Assembly: GCA_003344405.1 (NCBI GenBank)
Contig: NOWV01000068.1
Span: forward strand, 1-64,000
Direction of reading: 5' to 3'
Source of the DNA: Trichoplax sp. H2
Lineage: Eukaryota; Placozoa; Uniplacotomia; Trichoplacea
Length of the DNA: 64,000 nt
The notes beneath the pieces were generated by a model. It did no database searches and was not told the DNA's origin. It saw only the letters and a list, made by a program, of their open reading frames with translations. Numbering within the stretch: position 1 is the stretch's first letter; each line of letters begins with the position of its first letter. This document shows, in pieces, positions 1 to 12,407 of the stretch. Position numbers and translations under genes: made by a program.

Positions 1-420
1 GGCAAGAGGAGATTTTGACATTTCCTATTTTTTGTTTGACTGCTAATGTAACCTTGGACATTCTTATTCTTATCAAAATGTTATTGGACAATGGACTACT
101 TGAGAAAAATCTCAATTTCTAGCTTGAGAAAATTGAACTACAGTCCACTAACACAACGAACACAACTAGTACTGCCTCCGATAGGCAGACTTTCTTACCC
201 AATGGATCTTAATGTCTATTTCTAAATCACTGGTTCTCATTGAAATAGCATCTACCGATCTTACAGTATATAACTGTTTTCAAGCACAACTTTGTAACAG
301 ATAAGATTCAATATAATATTACTTAACCTTAATTGAGAAAGCATCAGTCAATTTGAAATCGACGGTCTGCATACTTAAGCACTGCCATAGCGACGTGTTC
401 GCATAATATTTTGGCGAAAT
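1..420. other. Left-edge flank without a recognised gene
   Basis: AT-rich sequence with stops in all frames beyond short open stretches. I see no exon with family similarity, no repeat unit and no RNA gene. The GTAC-rich array starts at its right end. Confidence 0.5.
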
Positions 421-985
421 GAAGCCGGGGTGTCTGTCCGTCCCAAAGTGATCAGTCCAGGTCATACACTGTACAGTACAGTACTGTATTGTAGTGAGTC
501 CATCGCTGTGTACAGTACATTGTACGGTACTGTACCGTACTGTACAGTACTGTATGTCGTCTATCCGTCCCAAAGTGATCAGTCCAGGGTCATACAGTAT
601 TGTAGTGAGTCCATCGCTGTGTACATTGTACTGTACAGTATCGTAGTGAGTCCATCGCTGTGTCCATCGTACGGTACTGTATTGTACAATGTACAGTATG
701 TCGTCTATCCGTCCAAAAGTGATCAGTCCAGGTCATACAGTACGGTACAGTACTGTACAGTATTGTAGTGAGTCCATCGCTGTGTACATTGTACTGTACA
801 GTATCGTAGTGAGTCCATCGCTGTGTCCATTGTACGGTACTGTACAGTACAGTACTGTATTGTATGTCGTCTATCCGTCCAAAAGTAATCAGTCCAGGGT
901 CATACAGTATTGTAGTGAGTCCATCGCTGTGTACTGTATTGTATGTCTGTCCGTCCCAAAGTGATCAGGCCAGGTCCTATACAGT
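421..985. repeat. Nested tandem minisatellite rich in GTAC palindromes
   Basis: Two alternating modules build this array. One carries gtcccaaagtgatcagtcca or close variants, starting near 438, 567, 710, 877 and 953 (five copies). The other carries gtgagtccatcgctgtgt and occurs six times, near 494, 605, 645, 768, 808 and 914. Between them lie variable runs of the palindromic motif CAGTACTG/TACAGTAC (for example near 470-490, 530-550 and 740-760). Several open frames of 75 to 112 codons run through it on both strands, but their translations are monotonous Y/S/V/T repeats, which marks them as by-products of the array. The sequence is GC-richer than the rest of the window. It ends about 620 bases before the eIF3F start codon. 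Confidence 0.85.
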
Positions 986-1573
986 ACAGTAGATAGTCCA
1001 TGTACTATACTGTACACTATACAATACTGCACTGTCTTACTGTAACATACAGTAATATGATGTTACTGTAGTATACTGTAAAGTACAGTACTGTATATGC
1101 GATTCACGACAGTACAGTGTACAGTATAAGAAATATCAGAACTACTTCAACAGTCCAAAATAAGACCAATATGCAGTTAGCAATATCTGATTATCTGTAG
1201 AAGAAGAATTTCTAGTACTCCTCCAGTCCATGCCAATCAATCAATCACCACATACGTACTGTATACAGTATACAGGTGATCAGCAAGTAGTCTCCTAGTG
1301 GATTCTTCACCACATTTGGACTACTTCTGAAGTCGGCTGGATGGGGTAGAACACCATACCGGACTACATTCACCATGATTCACTACTAGCACGTGAGCAC
1401 TCGCTCGGTACTGGTACTGTATTGTACAGGCACTAGACGAGCCTACGGTGGTCAAGAATCACAAGGATACACTATACAGTGTATGGTGTACACTGTACGG
1501 CGTATAGCACAGTATAGCATAACCGGAGGCAAACTCAAGATGCTAAGGACAGCTTGCCCTCCAAACCGTAAGA
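986..1573. other. GTAC-palindrome-rich 5' flank of eIF3F
   Basis: The array decays here into single GTAC-type motifs: near 985-1010, 1070-1100, 1255-1275, 1410-1430 and 1470-1520. There is no further long repeat unit. A frame of 75 codons (1393-1620) overlaps the eIF3F start in another frame and resembles no family. I read the stretch as promoter-proximal DNA. Confidence 0.5.
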
Positions 1574-1583
1574 CGCATGCGCA
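1574..1583. promoter_or_regulatory. NRF1-like site (CGCATGCGCA) upstream of eIF3F
   Basis: CGCATGCGCA matches the core of the palindromic NRF1 consensus YGCGCAYGCGCR. It lies 23 bases before the eIF3F ATG. NRF1 sites are frequent in core promoters of animal housekeeping genes. Binding here is an inference from sequence only. Confidence 0.5.
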
Positions 1584-1602
1584 GTTGACTTCAGGTAAAA
1601 TC

Positions 1603-1613
1603 AAGCATGGCGG
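1603..1613 (+). promoter_or_regulatory. YY1-like motif over the eIF3F start codon
   Basis: AAGCATGGCGG contains the ATGGCGG core of the YY1 motif (AAnATGGCGGC). In animals this motif often sits just downstream of the transcription start and overlaps the start codon of ribosomal and translation genes. It supports 1607 as the true start codon and implies a very short 5' UTR. The match is to the core only. Confidence 0.4.
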
Positions 1614-3731
1614 TCTCTAGTCCTTTACAACTCTCGGTAGTAATCCATCCAGTTGTTGTACTTACTATATGTGATAGTTATGAACGACGTAACGAAGATA
1701 TAGAAAAAATCCATGGCACTTTATTAGGCAAGGTGGAAAAGGAACGAATCGAGATTCGTAATTGCTTCATTGACGACAATCCTACTGCATCAGGAAAGGT
1801 GAGAATGGAATGGACCAACTATTCGCAGGACTGCAGTCATGTATTGCTGTAGGATAGTATTTCATCAATTGCTTTGGACCATGCAGTACTGTGTATTGTT
1901 GTAGTTGGTTCATGAAATGAAAGCTGGATAAAATATGTAGTGTATTATTGAGTTGAATCTAGTATACGATTCACCGGTCGAATTTTCTCAACAAACTCGA
2001 CACTGAAATTCAGATTCAACTTTTGCTCCCACTGAATCACGCCTTCAATACAGTACAATATAGTACTGTAATGTAGAGCGAAAAACCCCGTCTAAAGTCC
2101 TATACAACATGCCAGTTGACGATGGAAAGCAAGAGGATTGCACGTTTCATTCAATGCCATCATTACAATTATTTCGAGTTATTTGATACTGCTGTATAGT
2201 ACAGTGCATAACGGTATGATTGAGTATTCGATACGATCCAATCATTCACTCCTGGAGCTTACATCAGTTTTTTTGTTCACAATCGTTTTAGTAAACCCAT
2301 AGCAAACTGTATTGATAACCTATATTAAGAAACGCCAGCGATCATGTGTCTAAATGAAGCGGATGCTTTTTTTGTTGTACAGAAAAAGTTTAATCTTGAA
2401 GAATTTCAAAGATTGTTCGATTTGCACCAACGGGTATATCCTAATGAAGTCATTGTTGGACGGTAAGTAATGTAGACTGTATCCGAATCACCTTGTTATT
2501 GAATTGGAATGAATACGATATTGATGCGTGTGCAATGATGCCACTAGACAGTAGTATAGTAGTTACTATGATGGATCATATTCCGAAATTAGCTGCTTTA
2601 CCAGATGTTTTACAATGCAAATAGGTTTTCAACTGGTGATCAGATAGATGATACCGCATTGGCCATGCAGGCATTATTCAGCAGAGTTATTGAATCATCC
2701 TATGTAGCATTTCCAATTCACCTGCTGGTTGATACTAATTTAACCGACTCACATATGGGTATTCAAGCTTCTGTATATCATAGATATGGCGTGCCTGGAA
2801 ATGATAATGGTTCTATATTTACGCCTATACGATATGCTATGGGCTATTATCCAGAAGAGATGAGTGCTTGTAAGCTCTGACGTCTATTAACGATATTATT
2901 TCCTATATAATAAGCATATACGCTAAATAATTCGTAAAGATTACCTATACACAAAATGCATTATACTAGGCTTTGAGTCAAAATTTCTCATTTTGCCATT
3001 TATTTGATACCGTCGTCTTTGTAGCACAATTATTTCAACGTAATTTAGCAATCGGTGGGATCGCTCCTGTTCATAATGATATGCAACACGTTATCGCGTA
3101 AGATATCCCAATAATTAATATCATAGCAGATTGAATTTGATATTAATTTAGTTCATACAATTTACAAGGAGCTAAAAAATATTGCTTTCAATGCACTCTA
3201 TAGGACGTCAACAAAAATTGATGAATTATTGGATGAAGTTTTAAAATATGTGGAAGACGTGACGGTAATCGACTATGCCTAAATATTCACAAGACTGTCA
3301 ACCTTGATGAATATACAAATTTTTTTCACTAACAAACATCAATTAACGCACCATTCCAGGCTGGGAATACTCCATTTGATAGCAAGATTGGACGATCATT
3401 AAGCGATGCAATAATGGCAGTTCCACAAATCGATCAATCAGTATTTAAGGATATGATGAACAACTCGACACAGGTAATAAAAAAGTGCAGGGTATTAACT
3501 GATATGTCATATCATTTTCGAAAATTTTACTTTCGTGTACGATAAGTTATATTACTTGTATACTCTACATAGATATTAAGAGATTATTAATACATATTCT
3601 CCCATGGTATTAATTGGCGATTGCGAAATTATTTTTTCACATATCTATAGGATTTATTGATGGTTACCTATCTTGGCAGCTTGGTTCGAACACAGCTTGC
3701 TCTTGCTGAAAAATTAAATACGATTCTATAG
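1607..3731 (+). CDS. EIF3F: Eukaryotic translation initiation factor 3 subunit F
   Basis: Seven exons: 1607-1798, 2383-2462, 2625-2869, 3025-3097, 3204-3264, 3360-3473, 3651-3731. They join in phase to 281 residues. The product is the MPN-domain subunit F of eIF3, which helps load the 43S complex onto mRNA in the cytoplasm. Family landmarks in order are ICDSYERRNE and GTLLG (near residues 22-42), IEIRNCF, VYPNEVIVG, FSTG, LLVDTNL, GVPG..GSIFTP and the C-terminal DLLMVTYLGSL..TQLAL.EKL. As in other eIF3F proteins the JAMM metal-binding His-x-His is absent. The proline/alanine-rich N-terminal extension of the 357-residue human protein is missing, which makes this a compact form. One oddity is Arg where human eIF3F has Trp in GWYATG (here GRFSTG). 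The CGG codon is split by intron 2. All introns are GT-AG. An NRF1-like site and a YY1-like motif sit at the start. Confidence 0.95.
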
Positions 3732-5652
3732 TATTATACTATGAAACTATATATTTACGTTATTTTATCATCTCTGTACGCTATACTGTATGTACTTTAA
3801 GGGTTTGCTGTAGAAATAAACGCCATATATTATTGCAACCGAATTGAGTAACTTTGTAGGTATGCGAATAACTTGAAAATTGATAAAAATAAGGAGTCAG
3901 AAATTTCTCGCACGGAATTTGCAGATACTTGACACATCCTTGAACTGACGGATTTATTGCTGAAATATCAGTGATCTATTCTTACCCTATGTCCAGAATT
4001 CGAATCTAGCATTCACTTGCCACGGGAATGTAGTTATCCACGCAGCAACTTGAGATTACTTGCACACCCTGGCGAATGCAATATTTTGCAGCACTTGACT
4101 GAAAAAGCTAAAAAATGCCATTCGATAGTATTGTACTCGTAAATGTCTTACTGATGCCACTGTGAAATAAATATATGATTGGCATAATGTTGACAATATA
4201 AAGAGCCCAATTCTATTCTTTGGTCTTGACTACGAGTATGATTAATTTAATGTCACAGTATTGGCTAAATGCTGAGATAGAGCGGTAAACAGAAAAGGCA
4301 TCAGGCGGTATGATACTTGAGTACCTAGCTAATCAAGATTTATGTATTATATTTCCAGAGACATCATACGTCATATATGTAGCGCAGTGTGCACTCCTCT
4401 CCTATTCGAGTTTGATACATCAGCCATGCAGCAAATCAAAATAAAGCGATAGTTCTATGAACTTTATAAACCTGCAACAGTCTCAAATGCTAAATAACAC
4501 AGCTTATATTTAGATTATATCCTTCTTGGATCTTATTGAAAACTGAACCTACAGAGATAATCAAATTTTGCACATGCATAGACACAGACTATCTACCTTC
4601 AAGATTAAGACCTCAAAATAATTCGAACAACAGTATTCAATATATACAGTATGTAATAAGAGCAGTAGTTATATTCCCAGCTTCAAGAAGGTTTTTATGA
4701 ATAGCCTGCTCGGGATGGGATTAATTATAATTATTTCACTCTTTGGTATCGATAAACACGACCGAGAAAGCTTGATACGTTGTTAGATTTAATTATCCGA
4801 AACTATCAAAATTTACAGTTTCAATAATATTACCTTAAAATCTGTACGGGAACAGCACTTACACATATTTATAAGCCCATCCAGCATATTAATTACTATA
4901 ATAACTATTATACGGGGATAAATAAGATCGTAACAAGACATGTAAATCATGGTTAAGATCAAAATGGAATGACTTAATGGATGGTTCTTATATTAAACCA
5001 ATTAACATTTCGGTAAAAGCTGTTAGGGACCGCTATAATATAAAACCCGACGGCTTGACTATCGGAAAAAAGTTTGAATAAGATGACGTCGATGTTTAAC
5101 AATTACTCAGAGTAAATTATTTTATGAGATACCTGTAAAGTCTAGCATCACATAGTAGGTGTATAGTACAGTAGATGATTAAATCACTTCAATGCAGTAT
5201 ATAGAACTTAAGGCTAACATTGTATTAAATACGAAATATATAGATATCCTGTTGATTTTCTAATATTTTCTTTAAATAACTTTACGCGACTCATGACGTT
5301 ATCTGTTTGCACAATGAATTTGCTTTCATGGCTATTTGAGAATCAATATGATCAACTATTGATACGTAAGATCTATATACATTTTGCTGGCAATGCAAAC
5401 GGGTATAGCAAAGATATAACATCAACCACATTTTCATCATAAGAAGGTTTATTCATCTTTAACAAGATAGATCCATTATTGCAATGATCAAACAATGATA
5501 TAGTCATTCAACATAGTGTGTTATGAAGTTTAACATTTAAATAACTAATCTTGAAAATTTATTAGTCATGAAATTTGAATTGATTTTAGATATCATAGCA
5601 CATACAGATAACTTAATTTATTAACATAGAGCCTGCTGAATTGGTCTTAAAA
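3732..5652. other. Intergenic, convergent 3' flanks
   Basis: A canonical AATAAA at 3815-3820, 84 bases after the eIF3F stop, is the likely polyadenylation signal. The rest is AT-rich with no exon, RNA gene or repeat that I can support. The next gene converges from the right. Confidence 0.6.
3815..3820 (+). terminator. Polyadenylation signal AATAAA of eIF3F
   Basis: Canonical AATAAA 84 bases past the eIF3F stop codon, the usual distance for a short 3' UTR in a compact genome. The cleavage site itself is not visible. Confidence 0.55.
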
Positions 5653-8600
5653 TTATTTGTCATTAATTCCTGGTGAAGCATTTTCTTTTTGAAGCAAATG
5701 AACATTTTCGCTGTCTGCTGTAGGAAGGCTTTTGTATTTGTTTTTGTTATTCATTGATGAAATTCCTTCGATTTCTTCTGCTGAACCACCAACAATATAT
5801 GCTACTGCACCTAGAAGACTTATACCCGCTGTTATTCCAAAAACAAATCGCCATCTTTCGATAGCCTAAAAGCAAATCAAAACGAGATGTTTCATAAGAC
5901 CAGATAATGTAAAATAGTTCTAACAAGTTAACCATATGGATTTCTAACTATGTATCCGTACTACATATAAAAATGTAATTTCAATTCTATCTAAGATAAG
6001 GCATTATGCTATAGCGAAATCACGTTTGCAATTAATATTTAATAAGCAAGCCTACCATACTCTCGGTAATGTGGCCTGCCATAAGTGGGCAGATACATCC
6101 CGCTAAATTACATGCTGCATGCCCAATTCCCATGATGAAACCAGCATATGGCGAAGCTAAGTCAAGAGGATTAACCAACATCACGCTACGAGTAGCACCA
6201 TCGATTATAATAGTCGTAAATAAACATATTAGAGCAGCGTTTAAATCATCGAGGAAACCAATCGTAATAAGGCAAGCGGCCGAGATAACATTTCCTATAA
6301 ATTAATAAAAAGTAACAGCATTAACATCACTAGAATAGACTGCTAATAAGGTCTAAGCATTTATTCCTATCTATTCAAATATTGCTTTAAAATTAAAACT
6401 TCGTTTCTTACCGATAACGTAAATTCCTTTTCTGACGATAGTAGGTTTTAAATAATCACGAGAAATAAATAGATCTGACAGAAAGCCACTAATAAATAAC
6501 ATAATCATTTGGCCAATAAAAGGAATAATACACTTAATTCCAGTCTAAAACATTACAAAGAATACGTATAAATTATCATCTCCATCATCAGTCGTTGTCT
6601 TAACGATACTCATTTTAGAACATTTACCATCCTGCATGCTATCTAAACGATAATATCCAATTATCAACGATATATTTTACATCGTAGGGTGGCAAGTACT
6701 CGGTAAATATTGATTACAGTAGCTTGATAATTTAAATTACTTGTTACAGTTACTAATTGAAAATTACTATTCTTATTATAATATCTATAACGAATGAAAA
6801 TTATATATCAGCTATTGTAAATATTGGATGCAAGTCAAATCAGACTTACATGTGTAATATCGTATTCCCTATGCAACAGTAAAAATTTAGGTATATGCGT
6901 CAAAGCTGTAAATAGAATCCATCCTTCGCAAAAGAAAGCAATGGCGTAGGCATATACTGGCAACGAGGTAAAAATTAATTTCCATGGAATTTCATTATAT
7001 TCTGGCATGCAGGCCTGTCATAAATAATATTGATGTAAGATTATCTTCGATGTCCTACTAATGCTGATCATTTATTAGTAAAACACTTAAAGGTATATAT
7101 ATTGTCTTCAAAATTAATCAGTAAACTTCTAGCAAGTACACAACCCCCAAATGATAGGGTATTACGATACAAGGTTGAATCTTAGGCAAGTAAGGTAACT
7201 GAAAATCATAGAGTAACCTCATCTGATTCCTTTCCAACCGAAACTTCATTCATACATGAACAGTTATGAGATCTTGGTGTTCGACTTGATACAGCAATCC
7301 ATAAAATCGGCCATGCAATACCAATAATCCCTAAATGGTATCACAGGCAAGGATTACAGAAAGAATGTCAAAGAAGTCAGTATAATTAGAAATAGTCGCC
7401 ATCAATTTTCACAATTTTTATAGAGCAAAGATTGATGGGCTTCCAAATACTTAATGAACTTTTTTAATCACTTGATAGTACTATATCGTAACTACTGTTA
7501 TGCAGAAAAATAGGTTGTAATTACCAAAGCAGTAGAAAGGTGAAGACCAGTTCAAACGTTGAACGATCACACTTGGCAAGATCATTGCAAAGATTGTTCC
7601 AATACTAGCCCCTAGATAAAGGTAAGAAGATGATAGAGTGAGTTCTTCATTCATTGACTACATTAGTATCCGACTTTCTCTAGATCTCTGCATTATAGAA
7701 TGGACTGTTTAAGCTTTAATGACCTTTTTTATATTAGTTATTACAGATTGGCAACACGTTAATAAAAATGAAACTAACAGCATCTTCTGACATCAAATAA
7801 TTTTATTTTCTGTACTCATCGATTATTATTTGGGTAAATGTACTAATTAATCATCAGTAAAAGCTGCAAGATGATAACGTTAAACCAATGTAAATTTTAC
7901 AGTATTGTATTGGATTTGAAAAAGACTGAATGACATTAGAGGGAAATACCAATCTCCGTAGTGGTAACCATTCGAGCTCTATCGTTTGGATGTGACCATT
8001 CTTTCCAGAATTCAATCATAGCCGGATAGATTGGACCCTACGTTTGATATTATTCGAGAAAAGTAGGAATAATATTACGTATAGAATGAATTGCATTACT
8101 GGAATGGACTAAATAGCTAGTAGCCTAATAGTAAATGAATAACCATGGAAAAGACGTAAATTGTCCTAATAGTAAATGGTTAACCTGAGCAACGCCGATT
8201 AGGATGCGACAAATAATAAATGCTGCATAACCCGTAGTAATCAAAATTGGTTCCAGTAAGGTTAAGATTCCGCTAACGAGCATTGAAAATGATAATATGG
8301 AGAATCCACCAAACTTATGGGCTAACCAACCGCCAGGAATTTGCATAGCCGTATAGCCGTAGAAAAATACGCTTAAAGCAAATCCTACAATGAGATCGAT
8401 AACACATTAAATTATTTTCAAAATTCAAGTATTGTATAAACGGATTAACTATACACTCTTCCATCAATAAACGAAAACTGATTTCAGCAAGTATCAAGTT
8501 GGAGCATTTTATCGTGCTCTTTCACTAATAAAATAAGGTCAATCAACTACAATATAGAAAGTCCATCAACACTAAATATAGCTATAAGGAGCCGCTTATT

Positions 8601-11600
8601 ATCGTAATTATGAACTCAATATGAAATTAATCGTGGAATATGAAATAGGATCAAATTTGATATTTCAAATAGAGAAATTGAATGTAAAAGGGAATGCTAT
8701 TGATGCTTATTCTTAATATTTTACTTCATTCGGATTTATCATTTCATATATTAAAGTGTAGCAATTAGTAAAGATCTATTATAGTAATTGCATACATTAC
8801 TCCATGCTTCACAACTGATATAGAATCGGGGTACTTGATACTTTTAAGAGGGTGGCAAAAACAAACTGTAGGCGCATTAAGTCGAGCAAAAACACTTTTA
8901 AAAAATTGCGGTTTCTAGAATGCAACTTTTAGCCGGTATATTAAAACTGTTGGCTGCTCAAAAAATATTTTGTAATCCATAAATAGTAAGTTAAATTAGG
9001 GCTTCATACTGAGCTTTGATGGGCAATTACATAATTACTAGAGATAGAGATGGAATGATACTCGATTTGCAAATTTGATAAGATATTCAGAAAATCGAAA
9101 ATAAACATCCTTTTAAAGTTGCATTATTATTCTGAAAGGCTTATTTCATATTATCGCGTGATGATATGAAGTAAATTCTTCATAATAAAATACCCTATTT
9201 CATCTTTAAGTATACAAATCTATTGTTCTACATTTTACCTTGAAGATGCGGTTCCCACAAATAATGAAACACCTGCGAGAAAAAGAAAGGTGAAGAAACA
9301 ATTCAGCTGCAAGGTATACATTTGAATAGTCAGTATTCCAATAATAATTAAGCGATACATCTATTTTTATTTATAAAGTCAATAATATCGAATTTAACCT
9401 CTAGCAAAAATTAATTCACTTAATTCAATTCAAATTGATGATAGTCGACCACAAAGGCTAGCAATGGTTTACAGTACTTCGAATAAATCCATTACAAACA
9501 TAAAGTCCTGAATTTAATATTAGAATACACGTAGATGATGATGAAAGTCTACTCCAACTATAGCATCGATTTAATTTTAGCAATGATCAACCCTATCCAG
9601 GCTATAATTCTTATCATCGGATAGAACATTTATAAATAGAGACATTTATCAAATTTTTTAGCCAATTTCATTTAAGATAGATCAAAAGTAGAGATTTCGA
9701 TTTTAAAGAACTTTCTAGCATTGAAATTGCTCATATCTTGTCATGAAACGATTTGCCTGTCGTTTTGTTGCTGCAACTTAATTTGATATGATGTTTAAAG
9801 TAATTTCTATCACTTCGTACTCAAATGCACTGCTATACAAATGTGTTAAGAGTACCAAATTAAGCTAGCCGGGAAAGAAGCTCAAAAGTTGTCAAATTTA
9901 GCCTGAAGGATGAATTAATTATTGATAGTGATTGTCATTCGATTGAATTATACCGACTATCAACGACTCCAGTTTTATTACCAGCACGAAGGCTGCATTA
10001 AGAGTCGAAACCTGAAACGTTGCTGTGTTATACGAAATTGATAAAAAATGATGGTAAAGTTTAGGCCTATTACGACCTATGGCATCTCCTAAAATCATAA
10101 AATAGTAATAGCTTGTTATTCATGATAGTTGCGGTAATAATTCTATCGAAATGAAAAGAAATAGTCTTTCTGACTAACTAGAGCCTTGCTAGTGTTTTTT
10201 ACCAATAGACAAATGGACAGTCAATTTATTCTTAGATGCGGTTTACTCAGAGCGTTTTAAAAAATAAATTGTGTGATATTGTACTCGATTAATATTTTAC
10301 TCCAGTACGTAAAAGAAGTAATAATTTAGAAGATATCAAATTAATATTATTGCTTGTGACTTAGACTATCTCTTAAACAGTATAATTTAATGGAGAAATT
10401 TTTCATCGGACTCGTAAATCACGCTATGTAAAATAAAGAATCAATTTAATCTACAAGATTTCATACTTTACAACTATTTAGCGATTTAAGCGATTAAAAT
10501 CCTGAAACGAAACTATAAGTCTTGTATTTTAATTTGGACCTGACGAATTTTATAAACTGAAAAACTATCAATTTCTTTTAAAATCGTATAAATACCAGAT
10601 GTTAATGTGGATGTAAATAATTGCGATATATTCCATGAAACCTATTCAGAATAATTAATTGGCAAAGAATCAATGTTTTCTTATGCTGTTCAATATATAT
10701 CGTTCTAAAAAATTCATTACTGTGAATTAAGTTAGGCATGAGCACGAAATACTGACAATTCTGACGCTCTATAATTGCTTCTTTACACTATTTGATTACA
10801 TTAATATCAGTCGGTACTAAGCTACACTATTTATTATCAAATTAACTAAGTTAAATCTCCGCCTTTATCTGCTTTTAAAAACAGAGTGTCATATATGAGA
10901 ATCAGTCTAATTTATGAAGCTCGGCAAGAAATATTCTTTGATGAGAATTATATAAATTCATAATCAATGAGTCTAGCGTCTACCATTATCGCGAAAAACT
11001 TAGCTGAACTAATACCATCATTTAGTAACCAGAGATTTCTTAAAGCTTAGAAAGTAGTTTTTGAAATTATCGATTACCAAATTAATGATTTCTCTCACGT
11101 AAGAAATTATACGATACTATTAGGTGAAATCAAATATTTATCTCTCCTCATTCATAAATGAGCATAAATTTAAAGATAGGGTAAGATAGATCTATTAATG
11201 AATTTAATTTAAAGTGAAATAATTTACGAATGGCCATTTGAATTCGTGATATAAAATCTTCAAAGCTAAATGAGAAATCATTCGTAACACGTTTTTCTTA
11301 CTGAAGTAAAAATTGTAAAAACTACAATTGGAAAACTATTCGGCCCAATCTTGGATTTGACAAAGTATTTATTGCTGATTCTCAACAAAATTCGTATACT
11401 TAATCCTGGTAAATTGTTGTTGCCTATATCATGACCGAAAATTTATTGGCCCTTACAAAGAATTGTGCATGATTTAATAAGCTTTTATAATCTTTGATGT
11501 TTGATAACTTTTAATAACATTAGGATTCGTCTAGCAATTTGGCTAGACGGAAATCTATTCGAGTAAAAAGTAAATCGGAGCAAAAATGAAAAAGCGACAA

Positions 11601-12407
11601 CTTTAGCGGTGAATAATTTCTTATGATACCCAAGTTCTTGTAGAGGATGTTTTAATTTAGTGGAAAGTACTATATACTCTTGGTCTAAACTTCCAGATCT
11701 AGCCAATATTAATAGAAATTACTATTTACCGCCCGTACTTTTCTATATAATCAAGCTTTTAAAGAGTTCTAGAATCTAGTTAAATAATTTGAACAAGCTA
11801 TTGGATTCTTAGTAACTGACTTTCGGTAACTTTATTATAACTGAATTAGTGCCCCATGTTTAGAATAGTAAGTGTTTTCAACATCTATTAAACGAGACTA
11901 AAAGTCCAGGCTAAATAGAGGGCGTATATGGTACAATTTAGTGCCGTATTAGTGTCTATTAATCTTCTCTCTATTTATCCTTAGGCATTAAGTCCTGACC
12001 ATTTCTACTGTTTCTTATATACTAGACAAAGCTAATTAAGCAAATGTATACATGGCATCCTTTACCTTGATATTGCTTCGGTTGTTCTCTCCTACAGAGA
12101 CCGAACTATTTCCTTGCATATTAAGCACCATTTCTCGAAATTCCAAGTTCAAATTAAATCTCATTGAATATGCCGCAATAAAAGCCAAAACTACGATAAA
12201 AGCTAAAAGATAGCGTTTGAAGCTGCATGGAAAAGAAGTCTGTGCTACATTTCGCATTTTATTATAAGAATAATCTCCATTTTCGTCATCTGAAGTTATG
12301 GTATCCGAAAGGTGAAATGTAGATGGCACCAAATCTATTTCATTTTTTCCTGATTTTCCGTTACGATTGGCTGTATCAATATCGACGGTTGAAGATTCTT
12401 CAGCCAT
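5653..12407 (-). CDS. SLC17 family anion transporter, copy 1 (sialin/VGLUT-like)
   Basis: Ten exons, in transcript order: 12407-12066, 9272-9239, 8384-8185, 8037-7950, 7611-7525, 7330-7218, 7014-6850, 6544-6412, 6294-6056, 5865-5653. Phases agree throughout and give 537 residues. SLC17 proteins are 12-TM major facilitator carriers for organic anions (sialate, glutamate, nucleotides, phosphate) in vesicle, lysosome or plasma membranes. Seen: TM1 from KRYLLAF with R83FNL, two N-glycosylation sites in the first loop (N100, N109), LWEPHLQG then FFYGY..MQIPGGW (residues 120-145), the TM4 arginine in CRIL, GASIGT, NWSSPFYCFG, IPWK and MLVNPLDLA.PYAG. The C-tail carries an acidic dileucine signal ENVHLL (520-525), which suggests endolysosomal sorting. 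The His and Glu needed by vesicular glutamate transporters are absent (Leu and Gln), so the substrate is open. The start codon follows an acceptor-like cag, so an upstream untranslated exon is likely. Confidence 0.9.
9273..12065 (-). other. Large first intron of SLC17 copy 1
   Basis: 2.8 kb intron between the N-terminal exon and the 34-base micro-exon. It is AT-rich. A minus-strand open frame of 73 codons at 11485-11706 has no family resemblance. I see no exon, repeat or RNA gene in it. Confidence 0.6.

Noticed and set aside
319-964. Open frames of 84 to 112 codons on both strands in the left repeat
   Set aside because: Translations are periodic Y/S/V/T strings produced by the GTAC-rich array. 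There is no codon signature and no start or splice context.
3682-3692. ggttcgaacac resembling a tRNA B box
   Set aside because: It lies inside the last coding exon of eIF3F and no cloverleaf can be formed around it.
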